A stretch of DNA of 50,168 nucleotides from Ignavibacteria bacterium (GTDB lineage: Bacteria > Bacteroidota > Ignavibacteria > Kapaibacteriales > UBA2268), in assembly GCA_016844745.1 (NCBI GenBank), contig JAERMQ010000053.1:1-50168 (forward strand), written 5' to 3'. Both the position numbers and the translations under genes were made by a program. The number at the start of each line of letters is the position of its first letter. The stretch's first letter is position 1. A model generated the notes under the pieces. The model saw only the letters and a program-made list of their open reading frames with translations, was not told where the DNA came from and did no database searches. Of the stretch, positions 16,962-25,960 are shown piece by piece.

Positions 16962-17795
16962 TTATTTAGTACATAGGCAATCAAAACAAGCGTAAGGAAT
17001 GTTTAAACTTATCTCGCCGTTAAGTTCCGCATATTGATTTAATGAGTTCTCTAATTCGGTAAACACTTTTTCAGAATATTCCTCAGGCGTTATTTTTTTC
17101 CATGCCGGTAAAAATCCGATTCTAATAAGAAAATGATTGAATAGGGTTGTTCCGTCTGAAAACCTTAATGAAAAGCTGTTTTCTTTGATTTCTACAGGTT
17201 CGAAATTATACTTTTTTACTGTTTCAATCATAAAATCTACCGGTTTCCTCTTCTGAAAAATATGTTCCTGCAAGGCATCTACCCTTACATCCAGACCAAA
17301 ATGCCTTAGCGTTTTCTCGAAATATTCATAAAATAACGACATTGACCCAGGCAGATTCATTGTAAATACAAGCTGACAGCCGGTTTTCGCTGTTCTCCGA
17401 CATTCGGATAATGATTTTTCCAAATCCTCGACATTATTCAAGCCGTTATTCGACATGATTAAGTCAAAATAATCATCTTCGAACGGCATTTCTTCTGCAA
17501 CTGCTTTTATTAATGTTACGTTATTCAATCCATATAACTTCGCTTTTTGAATGGCTCTCTCTCTGGCTGCATCCCACGGGTCGATACCGAATAATTTGCA
17601 GGAATCGACGAACCTGCCGGCAAGTTCCAATAACGGAAAGCCAAGTCCACTGCCTATATCGAGTATATTTATATTCCTCCTTATTTTCACAGTTTCGAGT
17701 AAAGTAAGTCCGAAGGGCGCCGACCAAAGCGGAAGTTCGTCGATGGCTGAAATTGTTTCCGGGTCGTTTAAATCGAAGGTTTGTTTTTTATTCAT
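16962..17795 (-). CDS. Class I SAM-dependent methyltransferase
   Basis: A 277-aa protein with the UbiE/Methyltransf_11 core: 'NILDIGSGLGFPLLELAG' (motif I, about residues 43-60), 'LFGIDPWD' (motif II acidic end), 'AEEMPFEDDYFDLIMSNNGL' (motif III/IV) and 'CRRTAKTGCQLVFTMNLPGS'. The substrate is not recognisable. The C-terminal 'YACFDCLCTK' contains closely spaced cysteines. Its ATG overlaps the end of the upstream broken gene by eight bases, indicating a former or present operon. Confidence 0.88.
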   Translation of the reverse strand: MNKKQTFDLNDPETISAIDELPLWSAPFGLTLLETVKIRRNINILDIGSGLGFPLLELAGRFVDSCKLFGIDPWDAARERAIQKAKLYGLNNVTLIKAVAEEMPFEDDYFDLIMSNNGLNNVEDLEKSLSECRRTAKTGCQLVFTMNLPGSMSLFYEYFEKTLRHFGLDVRVDALQEHIFQKRKPVDFMIETVKKYNFEPVEIKENSFSLRFSDGTTLFNHFLIRIGFLPAWKKITPEEYSEKVFTELENSLNQYAELNGEISLNIPYACFDCLCTK

Positions 17796-18312
17796 GATAA
17801 TTATATATTATTTTGTTGCTCGCCAAAGAATCAATTGCCAAAGGATGATTTTGAAAATGATCAAAATAAAATAATTGAAAGGTTATATATCCTTTGAGAA
17901 TACTAATTTTGTTTTCATCGTTTTGTTCAAATTCTGTAAATTTCAGTTTTGTTATATCAAATTCAAAAGTTAATTGCCTTTGTTCCTTAGGTTTAAAAAT
18001 ATAATAATCTCTTTTTATGGGTATTCTCATTTTAAATAATATTTCATTACCAAACATTCGAATACTATCATTAAATTTAATTAACATAAACCAAAAGGGA
18101 TTTGGATGTGTAATATGATAAAACGTGCTATCCCTGAATATTAATGCCCTTGTATATTCACTTTCATTTTTTAATAATGCATTTATTCTAATAATTGAAT
18201 TTGAGGCTTGAGTTAACTTAATATCCCAAATAATATTTTTGTTATCTAGTACTCGGTTACTAATTCAACTAAAGCATAAGAATAATAGTAATATGGTAAG
18301 AATCTTTTTCAA
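17788..18312 (-). pseudogene. Small exported protein with a stop codon at the expected lipobox cysteine
   Basis: From a TTG at 18312 (preceded by AAGGA) the frame reads a lipoprotein-like signal (LKKILTILLLFLCFS), then TGA at 18265-18267, then continues openly for 158 codons: 'ISNRVLDNKNIIWDIKL' ... 'FKPKEQRQLTFEFDI' ... 'IIYNYHE'. The TGA stands exactly where a lipobox cysteine (TGC or TGT) would be expected, one base change away. The open part could still be translated from an internal ATG at 18087, giving 99 aa without a signal. No known domain recognised; the beta-rich pattern recalls small Bacteroidota lipoproteins. Pseudogene versus sequencing error cannot be told apart here. Confidence 0.6.
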
Positions 18313-18327
18313 TTTTATTCCTTAATA

Positions 18328-18849
18328 TTAAACCGACAGCAATTCTTCTGCTGCATCGATGATTTTAACATAGCCTGTGCAGCGGCAGAGGTTCCCTTCG
18401 ATAGCCTTCATAATTGATTCTCTATCGCGTCCCAGAAGGGGATTTGCGTCACATTCTGCATGAAATGCTTTTATTGACATTGCCATGCCGGGAGAGCAAA
18501 ATCCACATTGCACAGCGCCATGCTTAATCATAAGCTCCTGAACGTCGTCTAACGGTTTCTCGACTGTCGATATTCCTTCTATTGTTGTAAGGGAGCAGCC
18601 GTCAATATTTACAGCAAGGAACAGGCATGAGTTTATCGCCTTGCCATCTACCAGAACAGTACAGGCGCCACATTCGCCTTCGTAGCAACCCGGCTTAGTG
18701 CCTTGCAAATTCAATACATCGCGTATTAAATCAATCAGCAGCATTGTGGGTGGAATGGCGAGTCTGAGTGACGTTCCATTTACCGTAAAACGAACCGTTT
18801 GAAATCGCTCGTCATCGGAATAGTGAGTTAAATTCAGCATAACATTCAA
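18328..18849 (-). CDS. 2Fe-2S subunit of a xanthine dehydrogenase/aldehyde oxidase-type enzyme (orphan)
   Basis: A 173-aa protein of the CoxS/XdhC-type small subunit family carrying two 2Fe-2S clusters. The plant-ferredoxin-type cluster is in 'GCYEGECGACTVLVDG' with a further Cys in 'NSCLF'; the second, four-helix cluster is in 'CGFCSPGM' (about 116) and 'NLCRCTGY' (about 156). Such subunits pass electrons between a molybdopterin large subunit and a FAD subunit, or to isoquinoline-type oxidoreductases. Neither partner is in the window; the neighbours are a broken lipoprotein gene and a methyltransferase. The partners may lie elsewhere. Confidence 0.92.
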   Translation of the reverse strand: MNVMLNLTHYSDDERFQTVRFTVNGTSLRLAIPPTMLLIDLIRDVLNLQGTKPGCYEGECGACTVLVDGKAINSCLFLAVNIDGCSLTTIEGISTVEKPLDDVQELMIKHGAVQCGFCSPGMAMSIKAFHAECDANPLLGRDRESIMKAIEGNLCRCTGYVKIIDAAEELLSV

Positions 18850-19103
18850 AGATTTACTAATCTACTTAAAAAAAAATTCCATTTATCAATCAATAAATCA
18901 AAAATACAAAATTTTCAAATTAAAAGAATAATTTATTAAATTTGAGAATAATTCTAAATAATAAATTGAAAAAAAATAAAGTATTGTTTATAAAATAATT
19001 GGGTAAATCAAAAGGACAAGAATGACTCGCACGACGCAAAGTGTCGTTCAAGTCCTTTATGTCCAAAAAATGAACTAAAAAAATAATTAGGTGAAATAAT
19101 ATA
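18850..19103. other. Short gap with an imperfect hairpin
   Basis: Divergent promoters are expected here. At 19009-19060 an imperfect hairpin is formed by AAAGGACAAGAATGAC and GTCGTTCAAGTCCTTT, within the leader of the four-helix-bundle gene. Confidence 0.45.
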
Positions 19104-19709
19104 ATGCCAAAAGAAAACCAATATAACGAAAATGGATTTATCCCTCTCCATGGAGGCTATCAGAAATTGCTTTCTTATAAAAAAGCCGAAATTATTTATG
19201 ATGGCACAGTATATTTTTGTAGAAGATTTTTTCCCAAATATGATAGAACAATCGACCAAATGGTTCAGGCAGCTCGCTCCGGCAAACAAAATATCGCCGA
19301 AGCAAGTATGGCATCCGGAACTTCAAAAGAAACCGAGATAAAGCTTACAAACGTTGCAAGAGCCAGTCTTGAAGAATTATTAATAGACTATAAGGATTTT
19401 CTAAGAATAAATCATTATAAAGAATGGGATAAGATTCATCCTTATTTTAAAAGATTGAGTGAATTAAATAAAAACCCGGATGGAAATTATGAATCATTTC
19501 GCAAAGGTATCGAAAACGAAAATCCGGAAATTTGTGCAAATGTCATGATAGGATTAATAAAAGTAGCATCCTTCCTACTCAACCGACAATTAAAACGATT
19601 AGAGGAAGATTTCCTAAAAGAAGGCGGGCTACGTGAAAGAATGACTCACGCAAGATTGAGAGAAAGAAATAAGGGAAAAATTTTAATAATTAAATCATCT
19701 CTATTGTAG
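19104..19709 (+). CDS. Four-helix-bundle protein with suffix domain (23S rRNA IVP-like)
   Basis: A 201-aa protein matching the four-helix-bundle/suffix-domain family (TIGR04258-like; related to TIGR02436 proteins first seen in rRNA intervening sequences). Signature: 'GFIPLHGGYQKLLSYKKAEI', 'TIDQMVQAARSGKQNIAEAS', 'ETEIKLTNVARASLEELLID'. The extra C-terminal part ('NVMIGLIKVASFLLNRQLKR') is the suffix domain. The biochemical role of these proteins is unknown; some relatives (Avd) work with diversity-generating retroelements, but no reverse transcriptase is in the window. Confidence 0.85.
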   Translation: MPKENQYNENGFIPLHGGYQKLLSYKKAEIIYDGTVYFCRRFFPKYDRTIDQMVQAARSGKQNIAEASMASGTSKETEIKLTNVARASLEELLIDYKDFLRINHYKEWDKIHPYFKRLSELNKNPDGNYESFRKGIENENPEICANVMIGLIKVASFLLNRQLKRLEEDFLKEGGLRERMTHARLRERNKGKILIIKSSLL

Positions 19710-19855
19710 AAATAAAAAGAATATAATTAAAATTAACTTTGCCTAATTTATTTTTTAAACAATATAAAATTTTATTAATCTATTACGTCTCTTTAGAATA
19801 TTTATTTTTATAAAATATTATTATTTAATAAATTACTTATTGATTAAGGGTTTGT

Positions 19856-20848
19856 ATGAAACAACCGGATTGGCTAAAGAATTTAAAAAAATTTGAGAAA
19901 CCGGAATTAAATAAATCGGTTAAACAATTGATTTCAACCTTTGTTCCTTTTGCTGCATTATTGACAGGAATGTTCATTAGTATTAGTATAGGATTGCCCT
20001 ATTGGCTCGTTTTGCTAATGGGTTTCATTACAAGTATGTTCATGGTCAGGATTTTTATTATCCTTCATGATTGCTCCCATGGCTCTTTCTTCCGTTCCAA
20101 GCGTGCCTGCAATATCTTAGGCAATATATGCGGATATATTACTTTTATGTCTTATGACGAATTCCGTCATTCTCATATAATCCATCATGCTACAACTGCA
20201 AAACTTGACAAAAGAGGTATCGGCGATGTCTGGACTTTAACCGTCGGCGAATATCTTGCTGCAAGTACATTTAAAAAATTTATGTATAGGAACTTCCGCA
20301 GTCCATATATGTTCCTGATTTTTGGTCCATTACTTAGATTTTTTATTATTAACAGAATCCCAAGTAAAAGCACAAAAGGGAAAGAATTAACTAATATTAT
20401 CCTGCTCGATATTTTCATACCATTAACTTTAGTCATTGCGTATTTTACAGTCGGAGTCTGGAATTACGTTTTAGTAATGGCTCCTATTTTATTTATTGTC
20501 CAGGATATTGGGATACTTTTGTTTTTTATACAACATCAATTTGAAGATGTTTATTGGTCCGATAGTAAAAATTGGGACCCTCTCAAAGCGGCTATGCAAG
20601 GAAGTTCATATTATAAACTTCCTATAGTTCTGCAATGGATTACAGGTCATATCGGCTTGCATCACATACACCACCTGCACCCGGGAATCCCCAATTATAA
20701 ATTAAATCAATGCTTTAAAGAAGTGCCGGAATTGCAGGAAGTAAAGCCTGTTAAAATGTTCCAGGGAATTAAAGGCTTATCTTTTAAATTATGGGATGAG
20801 AGAAATAATTCTTTGGTTAAGGTTTCTGCATTACGAAATTCGGGTTGA
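19856..20848 (+). CDS. Membrane fatty acid desaturase (acyl-lipid type)
   Basis: A 330-aa integral membrane di-iron desaturase. The three His boxes are HDCSH (about 72-76), HSHIIHH (about 105-111) and HHIHHLHP (about 268-275). Four hydrophobic segments flank them ('FAALLTGMFISISIGLPYWL', 'LLMGFITSMFMVRIFIILH', 'LDIFIPLTLVIAYFTVGVW', 'YVLVMAPILFIVQDIGILLF'). The pattern is that of delta-12/omega-6-type desaturases, so it probably introduces double bases in acyl chains to adjust membrane fluidity; the position on the chain cannot be read from the sequence. Monocistronic, convergent with the kinase-like gene. Confidence 0.92.
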   Translation: MKQPDWLKNLKKFEKPELNKSVKQLISTFVPFAALLTGMFISISIGLPYWLVLLMGFITSMFMVRIFIILHDCSHGSFFRSKRACNILGNICGYITFMSYDEFRHSHIIHHATTAKLDKRGIGDVWTLTVGEYLAASTFKKFMYRNFRSPYMFLIFGPLLRFFIINRIPSKSTKGKELTNIILLDIFIPLTLVIAYFTVGVWNYVLVMAPILFIVQDIGILLFFIQHQFEDVYWSDSKNWDPLKAAMQGSSYYKLPIVLQWITGHIGLHHIHHLHPGIPNYKLNQCFKEVPELQEVKPVKMFQGIKGLSFKLWDERNNSLVKVSALRNSG

Positions 20849-20854
20849 TTTCAG

Positions 20855-21826
20855 TTAATTTTTCAATTTGAAATCCCGCTCCAACATTTCGGTATAATCA
20901 TCGAGAAGCATATCGAGACTTGTATAGAAAGCAATCGGTTTAGTGGTAAAATGCAGCAGGATATTCGATAGACTTTCCGGAATATAAGGATATATTTTTT
21001 TCAAATTCATCAGGCGGTAAGTATAAAATGCAGAACTATCGGCAGGCGATAGAGTACTGCGGATTGATTCCGGATAAGCGTCGTTTTTCAGTATTGAATC
21101 GTACGATGCAAGTCCTTTAGCAACAGCATAAGCTATAATATTCCCGATACTCCAGATATCGAAATCGCTTACATCTTCCTTTAAATCGAAGTCTATCCAG
21201 CGATAATTACCGGTTGCAGCATCAATAATTAAATGGTCGTTTCGAATATCTCCGTGGGTCAAGCCGAAATCATGCAGTTTTTTAATTCCAAAAAAAGAAT
21301 GTTGGAGTTTATGCAAAATTTCCGGCAAATCTTCTGTAAAGTATTCATAATGATTCTTTGGAATTGCAGGAATCGCCTGGAAAAAAGTCCTGCCGCGGAT
21401 ATAATCAATTACGCGTACATTATTACCTTTTTCATCGAAGCATGTTTCGCCCTGCATAAACCTGTAATCATTCCGGACGGTATCGATGACCTGGCTTTCT
21501 TTATTGCAATTTCTATAGCAGCGAATTTTGAAAAGCGCTATATGAACATAGAACTCTTCATTGAAAACAGTTTTGAGGATTTTTTCTTTACCGGTTTGCA
21601 TTTCAATAGCGCTGAAAACCCAGTATTTAGGCTGGTCATCGATACCAAAACGGGATTCGCGCATGTTTCCGCGCACTAAATAATCATCTCCATTGAGACG
21701 AATAATACAGCCCTTGTATATATCCATCCATTCGGTAGTATCAGTTATAATTTTTATACGATGCGGAGGAATTCTCCAACCTGTAAGTTCCCGGATTTTC
21801 CCGGATAATACTTGTTTATCGTTCAT
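20855..21826 (-). CDS. Protein-kinase-like protein
   Basis: A 323-aa protein whose second half has the kinase fold motifs: 'LTHGDIRNDHLII' (catalytic loop, HGDxxxxH, about residue 189) and 'YRWIDFDLKEDVSDFDIWSI' (DFD in place of DFG, then the activation/APE region). The N-terminal half has a beta-rich region with 'GKEKILKTVF', a possible ATP-lysine segment, but no clear glycine loop. The HGD catalytic loop is closer to the aminoglycoside-phosphotransferase/RIO-type branch than to Hanks kinases. Substrate unknown. It stands next to the convergent desaturase gene and upstream of nothing obvious in an operon. Confidence 0.72.
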   Translation of the reverse strand: MNDKQVLSGKIRELTGWRIPPHRIKIITDTTEWMDIYKGCIIRLNGDDYLVRGNMRESRFGIDDQPKYWVFSAIEMQTGKEKILKTVFNEEFYVHIALFKIRCYRNCNKESQVIDTVRNDYRFMQGETCFDEKGNNVRVIDYIRGRTFFQAIPAIPKNHYEYFTEDLPEILHKLQHSFFGIKKLHDFGLTHGDIRNDHLIIDAATGNYRWIDFDLKEDVSDFDIWSIGNIIAYAVAKGLASYDSILKNDAYPESIRSTLSPADSSAFYTYRLMNLKKIYPYIPESLSNILLHFTTKPIAFYTSLDMLLDDYTEMLERDFKLKN

Positions 21827-21847
21827 ACTTGCATTGACAACTAAGTA

Positions 21848-22696
21848 TTATTCCAGAGCCTTTTTGAAGATGCGGGCATTATAGAGAATAATATCGGAAT
21901 AAGTATAGAGTCCCTTGGTACCTCCGAGGGGGTCTAAAATGTAGAGCAGGACATTTGCAGCTTCGGCAAGTGCTTTGGCAGGCGCTGCAGGAAGCTGCGG
22001 TTCCGAAAAGATGGCTTTAGTTCCGCTTAGTTTAATTTTTTCCGTTAATTCAATCATATAATTCGGTGATGGTTCTTTTCCCGGCGAGGGTTCGAGTGAA
22101 CCGGCATAGAACATACCATACCGCTTCAGAAAATAATTGAACGAAGGATGAAAGAGGAATACGCTTTTCCCTTTTAAATTATCAACAAGTTGCAGAACCT
22201 GTTTATCGAGTAAATCCAATCTGCGTTCAAATATTGTTGCATTAGCGGTTATTGATGACTTAAAGTCGGGTAACACTTCGCTTAAAGATTCGACAAGTTT
22301 TGGCAACATTCCTTTTACGGTTATTGGGTCTGTCCAGAAGTGAGGGTCGACAACTCCTTCGGAATAAGTTAATTTATTCGAGTCAAGTAAAAAATCAATT
22401 ACTTTTATTTTCTTAGGAGTCTGAAGTTTGGACGCCCATCCATCAAGCTCTTCAGAAACATAAAATAAAGCCCGGCATGCCTGAGCCTCGATAACATCGG
22501 AGGCTTTTGGGGAATAAGTATGCGGAGACGCTCCGGGAGGCAGCAACTGGACTATTTCGCATCGCGTTCCGATTAATTCTTTGATAATGCCGGCAAGGGG
22601 TTGGTTGGTTACAACTATGGTTGGTTTGCCGTTTTGGGCATTGCAGCTCGTAAAAAGAGCTATAGCTACTAATAAAACTAATTTTTTTCTAATCAT
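21848..22696 (-). CDS. Zinc/manganese ABC transporter substrate-binding lipoprotein (ZnuA-like)
   Basis: A 282-aa cluster A-I metal-binding protein. Lipoprotein signal 'KLVLLVAIALFTSCNAQ'. Metal ligands in order: His in 'GASPHTYSP' (about 58), His in 'DPHFWTDP' (about 118), His in 'FLFHPSFNYF' (about 182), Asp in 'YILDPLGG' (about 251). A His-rich loop typical of dedicated zinc proteins is absent, so Zn or Mn cannot be decided. No permease or ATPase gene is adjacent; the transporter partners must be elsewhere. Start at 22696 opens the signal peptide directly. Confidence 0.9.
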   Translation of the reverse strand: MIRKKLVLLVAIALFTSCNAQNGKPTIVVTNQPLAGIIKELIGTRCEIVQLLPPGASPHTYSPKASDVIEAQACRALFYVSEELDGWASKLQTPKKIKVIDFLLDSNKLTYSEGVVDPHFWTDPITVKGMLPKLVESLSEVLPDFKSSITANATIFERRLDLLDKQVLQLVDNLKGKSVFLFHPSFNYFLKRYGMFYAGSLEPSPGKEPSPNYMIELTEKIKLSGTKAIFSEPQLPAAPAKALAEAANVLLYILDPLGGTKGLYTYSDIILYNARIFKKALE

Positions 22697-22750
22697 TTTA
22701 TATCAATTATTTTTTTACAATTGATAATAAACGATTGACACTCATAGTTA

Positions 22751-23188
22751 TTATGATTTATTATGACTAAACTTATTAATAAAAGCATTTACGGCTTTTG
22801 ATACTGCCGAAACCAAGGTGACGGTTTGCATCATGGGTGATGCAATCCGTTCAAATGCATAAGAAAGCAATTCGGCTATCGGTTTGGTAGCCTTCAGTAC
22901 AGGCGCTAATTCATTTCCGACATTTGATGCCTGGAGCTTTAATTCTTCTGATAATCCGTCAATTTTAATGAGGGATTCATTCAACTTAATTTTTATTTCC
23001 GAAATGTCGTTTAAAGCTTGAATAAATTTCTTATTTACTTCGGCAAAATCACGGGTTAAATTATCAAGGGAGACGTGAATATCATTTGTCAAATGAACCA
23101 ATTTCGATAGTGAAATTATCCCGAAAACAGCAAGAATAATAAAAACCACAAGAGCGATAATTCCCAGAATTTGAAGCGCTATATCCAT
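22751..23188 (-). CDS. DUF948-like protein with one membrane segment and a coiled coil
   Basis: A 145-aa protein: one N-terminal membrane helix ('LQILGIIALVVFIILAVFGI'), then a long amphipathic coiled coil ('LTNDIHVSLDNLTRDFAEVN' and 'KIKLNESLIKIDGLSEELK') and a hydrophobic C-terminal helix. The arrangement fits DUF948. DUF948 and YtxH-type proteins are often found close together, as here (the YtxH gene is 400 bases upstream, separated by repeats). Role unknown, possibly envelope-related. Confidence 0.7.
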   Translation of the reverse strand: MDIALQILGIIALVVFIILAVFGIISLSKLVHLTNDIHVSLDNLTRDFAEVNKKFIQALNDISEIKIKLNESLIKIDGLSEELKLQASNVGNELAPVLKATKPIAELLSYAFERIASPMMQTVTLVSAVSKAVNAFINKFSHNKS

Positions 23189-23264
23189 ACTTACACCGGT
23201 TATGATTATGAAATAAAATTATAAAATTAATATATTTAAGCTCAATCTAAAAAGTTTCATTCCA

Positions 23265-23579
23265 GCGAAAGAGACTGTGTGAATATTTAGAAAAATGTGA
23301 GAATGACATTCTGTACTTGATTCAGAACCCATTCCCAGTGCGGTTTATGGATTCTGAATCAAGTTACCAATGACAGATTTTTCTTGATTCAACATAGTGC
23401 AATAATTTCAAGTTTGAGAAATCCCCCCTACCCCCCTTTTTCAAAGGGGGATTAGCAAAATTAAATTTAATTCCCCCTTTGAAAAAGGGGGGTAGGGGGG
23501 ATTTCTCTTGAGTTTGTCATTGCATATTTTTTTGGAGTTCAGAATGACAATTTTTTTGACTTTTCACATCTTCTTTCGC
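23265..23579. repeat. Composite palindromic element of about 310 bp, copy 1
   Basis: Outer imperfect inverted ends (GCGAAAGAGACTGTG / CATCTTCTTTCGC) enclose, in order, a GAATGACATTCTGTAC segment, a GATTCAGAA..TTCTGAATC hairpin, ACCAATGACAGATTTTTCTT, a C/G-run hairpin with arms of about 35 bases (23416-23450 and 23473-23507; CCCCCCTACCCCCC type), TTGAGTTTGTCATT, and GGAGTTCAGAATGACA. The same modules in the same order appear at 38275-38578 and, inverted, at 40283-40584. No coding capacity. Confidence 0.85.
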
Positions 23580-23612
23580 GGAAAAGACAATTATTAGAGC
23601 TACACTATTCTT

Positions 23613-24023
23613 TTATTTTCCGTCTATTTCGTTTTTAAATGCTTCTGCGCCGGCTTTGGCAGCGTCTTTTACGGTTTCGACTTTCGATTGCAAATTCTCT
23701 TTGAAATTTTTTGCTTTCGAACGGGCGTCGGTGAGTACCTGCTCTGCATTTGCTAATAAACCTTCTGCCTGGCGACGCGCATCGGTAACAATTTTCTGGG
23801 CACGGATTCTGCCTTCGTTAATTGTATTTGAAGCGGTTTCTTGTGTGTTTGCAAGCATATCGGTTGCTTTATCGTATAGTTCGGAAGATTTATCGGCAAT
23901 ATCTTTCCTAAGTTCGGCGCCCGTCTTAGGTGCAAGAAGCAAAGCAGTAATAGCCCCGGCTAATCCGCCAATAACAGTTCCTATTATGAAACCTTTGCTG
24001 AATGAATTTGATGAATCACTCAT
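23613..24023 (-). CDS. YtxH domain protein
   Basis: A 136-aa protein. The N-terminus has the YtxH-type glycine-rich membrane segment 'GFIIGTVIGGLAGAITALLL' ending in 'APKTGAELRKDI', followed by an Ala/Lys/Glu-rich helical tail with LEA/apolipoprotein-like repeats ('KAKNFKENLQSKVETVKDAA'). Such proteins are small, membrane-tethered and often stress-induced; no activity is known. Precedes the DUF948-like gene on the same strand. Confidence 0.9.
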   Translation of the reverse strand: MSDSSNSFSKGFIIGTVIGGLAGAITALLLAPKTGAELRKDIADKSSELYDKATDMLANTQETASNTINEGRIRAQKIVTDARRQAEGLLANAEQVLTDARSKAKNFKENLQSKVETVKDAAKAGAEAFKNEIDGK

Positions 24024-24118
24024 TTTATACTCCTATTTAATATTTTTATTTTTCAATCTAACATAAACAATGAAACTATTATGTTGCTGTTTTATTTTAA
24101 GAAATTTTAAGAAATTCA

Positions 24119-25666
24119 TCAATGTTTATGTAAATCCTTATGCATTATCCTTCGCGATTCCGCCAATCGTTCCTCGAAAAGCAAGTCTAATAAACGCTTA
24201 TTCAGGTTATCGTCATTCTCAGCCTGAAGTTGATTCGCAATATAAGAAATAATGGAATGAGGGAAAATATCGTCCCGCTCATATAATTTCCTGTGCATAA
24301 GTAGTATTTTAGCAGATTCCGAACAGCTTGTTGGCAGGGATTGCAGTTTCGATATTATTGCCTTATCCTGATGGACGTTTCCGGTAACATAATGATTATC
24401 GGCAATTTCCAAAGATTCAGGGCTGCTCACACCCCAATCCACAGCCAGAGCTATACCTGCAAGCAACAGATGGGCATTAGCGCTTCCGTCGGGCGAGCGT
24501 AATTCAACTGTTTGCCTGCTGGATTTTATTTCATAAGGCTCTTGCTGCTGGGGATTTATTTTCTGGGCTAAATTGTTACCTTTACCCCAACCCAGGGGAA
24601 CTCTTATTAAAGTGCTCCTGTTGCGGTCGCTCCAGCAAACGTTTGTCGGAGCTTCCTGATTTGGCACCAATCGCAGATACGAACCCGATACAGTATTGCC
24701 GAATGCAGTAAGGCTGTCGGCATAGGTGCAAAGCCCGCCAATCACCTTTTTTGCTTCCTTAGATAAATCTCCTTTACCGTTGACCATCTGGTTTTTTCCG
24801 TTCTTCTTCAAAGCCATGTGGATGTGCATTCCGTTTCCGGCTAAACCTTCATCCAATTTTGGTGCAAAGGTCGCTATCATACCATTCCTGTATGCAACAT
24901 TGCGGATAATCCATCTTGCAAGCACTAAACTGTCACCAGCTTTTTCGATTGGCGAAGGCAGGAATTCTATTTCACCTTGTTCGACTCTTTTTCCGTTGAT
25001 TTCGATTGAATCGCTGTTAATTATATCCTGGCAGCCGACTTCATAATGCCCGTATTTCACATTTCCGGTAACCATTGTGATTAAACTAAGCATTTCGTTT
25101 AGGATTTCAGATGTTTTTGCAAATGGAGAACTATTGTGATATCCTTTTTGTTTGGGAACGGAATAATAAATATTTTCAGGTTCATGAAGTAAAAAGAATT
25201 CGAGCTCACCAAGAGCATTGAGCTGGTAACCGGAATTTTTCTGTAGCAATGCTGATGCTTTTTGCAAAATATTATCCGGAGCAAAAGGAGCAAGCTCACC
25301 TTCAGGAGTTATGAAACGGCAGATAAAATCAATGCTGCCATATTCGAAAGGATTTAAAAATGCAGTAGTATAATCCGGAACAATGTACATATCGGAATTT
25401 CCTGTATCTACTAAGCCTTTGAATATCGAGGAACCGTCTAATCGTTCTCCATCGGCAAGTACGCTTTCGGTATGCTTGAGCGATTCTAAGGGAATTTTCA
25501 TTTCTTTCAGACGTCCGTCCAGTGCAGTGTAATGAAATGTAATTCTTTCTATTTGCTCCTGAAGAATAACTTTGATTAAATCCTGCCTTGTAAGATTGGA
25601 GCTATCTTTATCCGTAAGGATGCAAACTGAATTTGTTAAGGCAAAATTATCGCGTTGTTTTGACAT
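24119..25666 (-). CDS. glnA: Glutamine synthetase family protein
   Basis: A 515-aa glutamine synthetase: ATP-dependent amidation of glutamate, cytoplasmic, dodecameric in related enzymes. Core motifs: 'GELEFFLLHE', 'YEVGCQDIIN', 'VEQGEIEFLPSP', 'GNGMHIHMALKKNG' (ATP/metal), 'YLRLVPNQEAPTNVCWSDRN' and 'VELRSPDGSANAHLLLAGIA'. It lacks the NLYDLP-type adenylylation tyrosine motif of GSI-beta enzymes, the C-terminal region being 'DDIFPHSIISYIANQLQ'. The length is slightly above GSI (about 470) and the N-terminus starts with an unusual 'NSVCILTDKDSSNL'. It could also be a GS-like enzyme acting on another acid. Confidence 0.88.
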   Translation of the reverse strand: MSKQRDNFALTNSVCILTDKDSSNLTRQDLIKVILQEQIERITFHYTALDGRLKEMKIPLESLKHTESVLADGERLDGSSIFKGLVDTGNSDMYIVPDYTTAFLNPFEYGSIDFICRFITPEGELAPFAPDNILQKASALLQKNSGYQLNALGELEFFLLHEPENIYYSVPKQKGYHNSSPFAKTSEILNEMLSLITMVTGNVKYGHYEVGCQDIINSDSIEINGKRVEQGEIEFLPSPIEKAGDSLVLARWIIRNVAYRNGMIATFAPKLDEGLAGNGMHIHMALKKNGKNQMVNGKGDLSKEAKKVIGGLCTYADSLTAFGNTVSGSYLRLVPNQEAPTNVCWSDRNRSTLIRVPLGWGKGNNLAQKINPQQQEPYEIKSSRQTVELRSPDGSANAHLLLAGIALAVDWGVSSPESLEIADNHYVTGNVHQDKAIISKLQSLPTSCSESAKILLMHRKLYERDDIFPHSIISYIANQLQAENDDNLNKRLLDLLFEERLAESRRIMHKDLHKH

Positions 25667-25960
25667 TTTAATTCTCTAATTTTCAAATAATAACTTATAG
25701 GATTGTAAAATTAAGTTATTTTAATGGTTTATACAATTTTGTGTATGAAATTTAACGGTTGATTTTTTGATTTTTGTATTGTTAGTGTTCTTAGATTGTT
25801 TTTATTAATTTTTAATATCTAACTGGGAATTCATTATGTTTCTAAATTCCTCTTATAATAATTAATAGTCATCAATTCCTTAAATTTGAAATATAGAAAA
25901 CAGGTTTTTAGAAATAATTTATTATAAAATTCGTATTTAATATATTTATTAAGGAAGATT
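25667..25960. other. Divergent promoter gap between glnA and argF
   Basis: About 290 very AT-rich bases separating two divergent nitrogen-metabolism genes. No riboswitch, ARG box or other defined operator was recognised. Confidence 0.4.

Noticed and set aside
18265..18267. TGA read as selenocysteine
   Set aside because: The position is a lipobox cysteine in a signal peptide, no SECIS-like hairpin follows and no sel genes are visible; a mutation or sequencing error is simpler.
19104..19709. Diversity-generating retroelement around the four-helix-bundle protein
   Set aside because: No reverse transcriptase, template repeat or variable repeat with adenine-specific differences is seen nearby.
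23416..23507. Possible CRISPR or rho-independent terminator in the C/G-run hairpins
   Set aside because: The repeats are single long palindromes, not direct repeats with regular spacers, and no cas gene is present. They lack a consistent U-run and occur in 5' regions as well as between genes.
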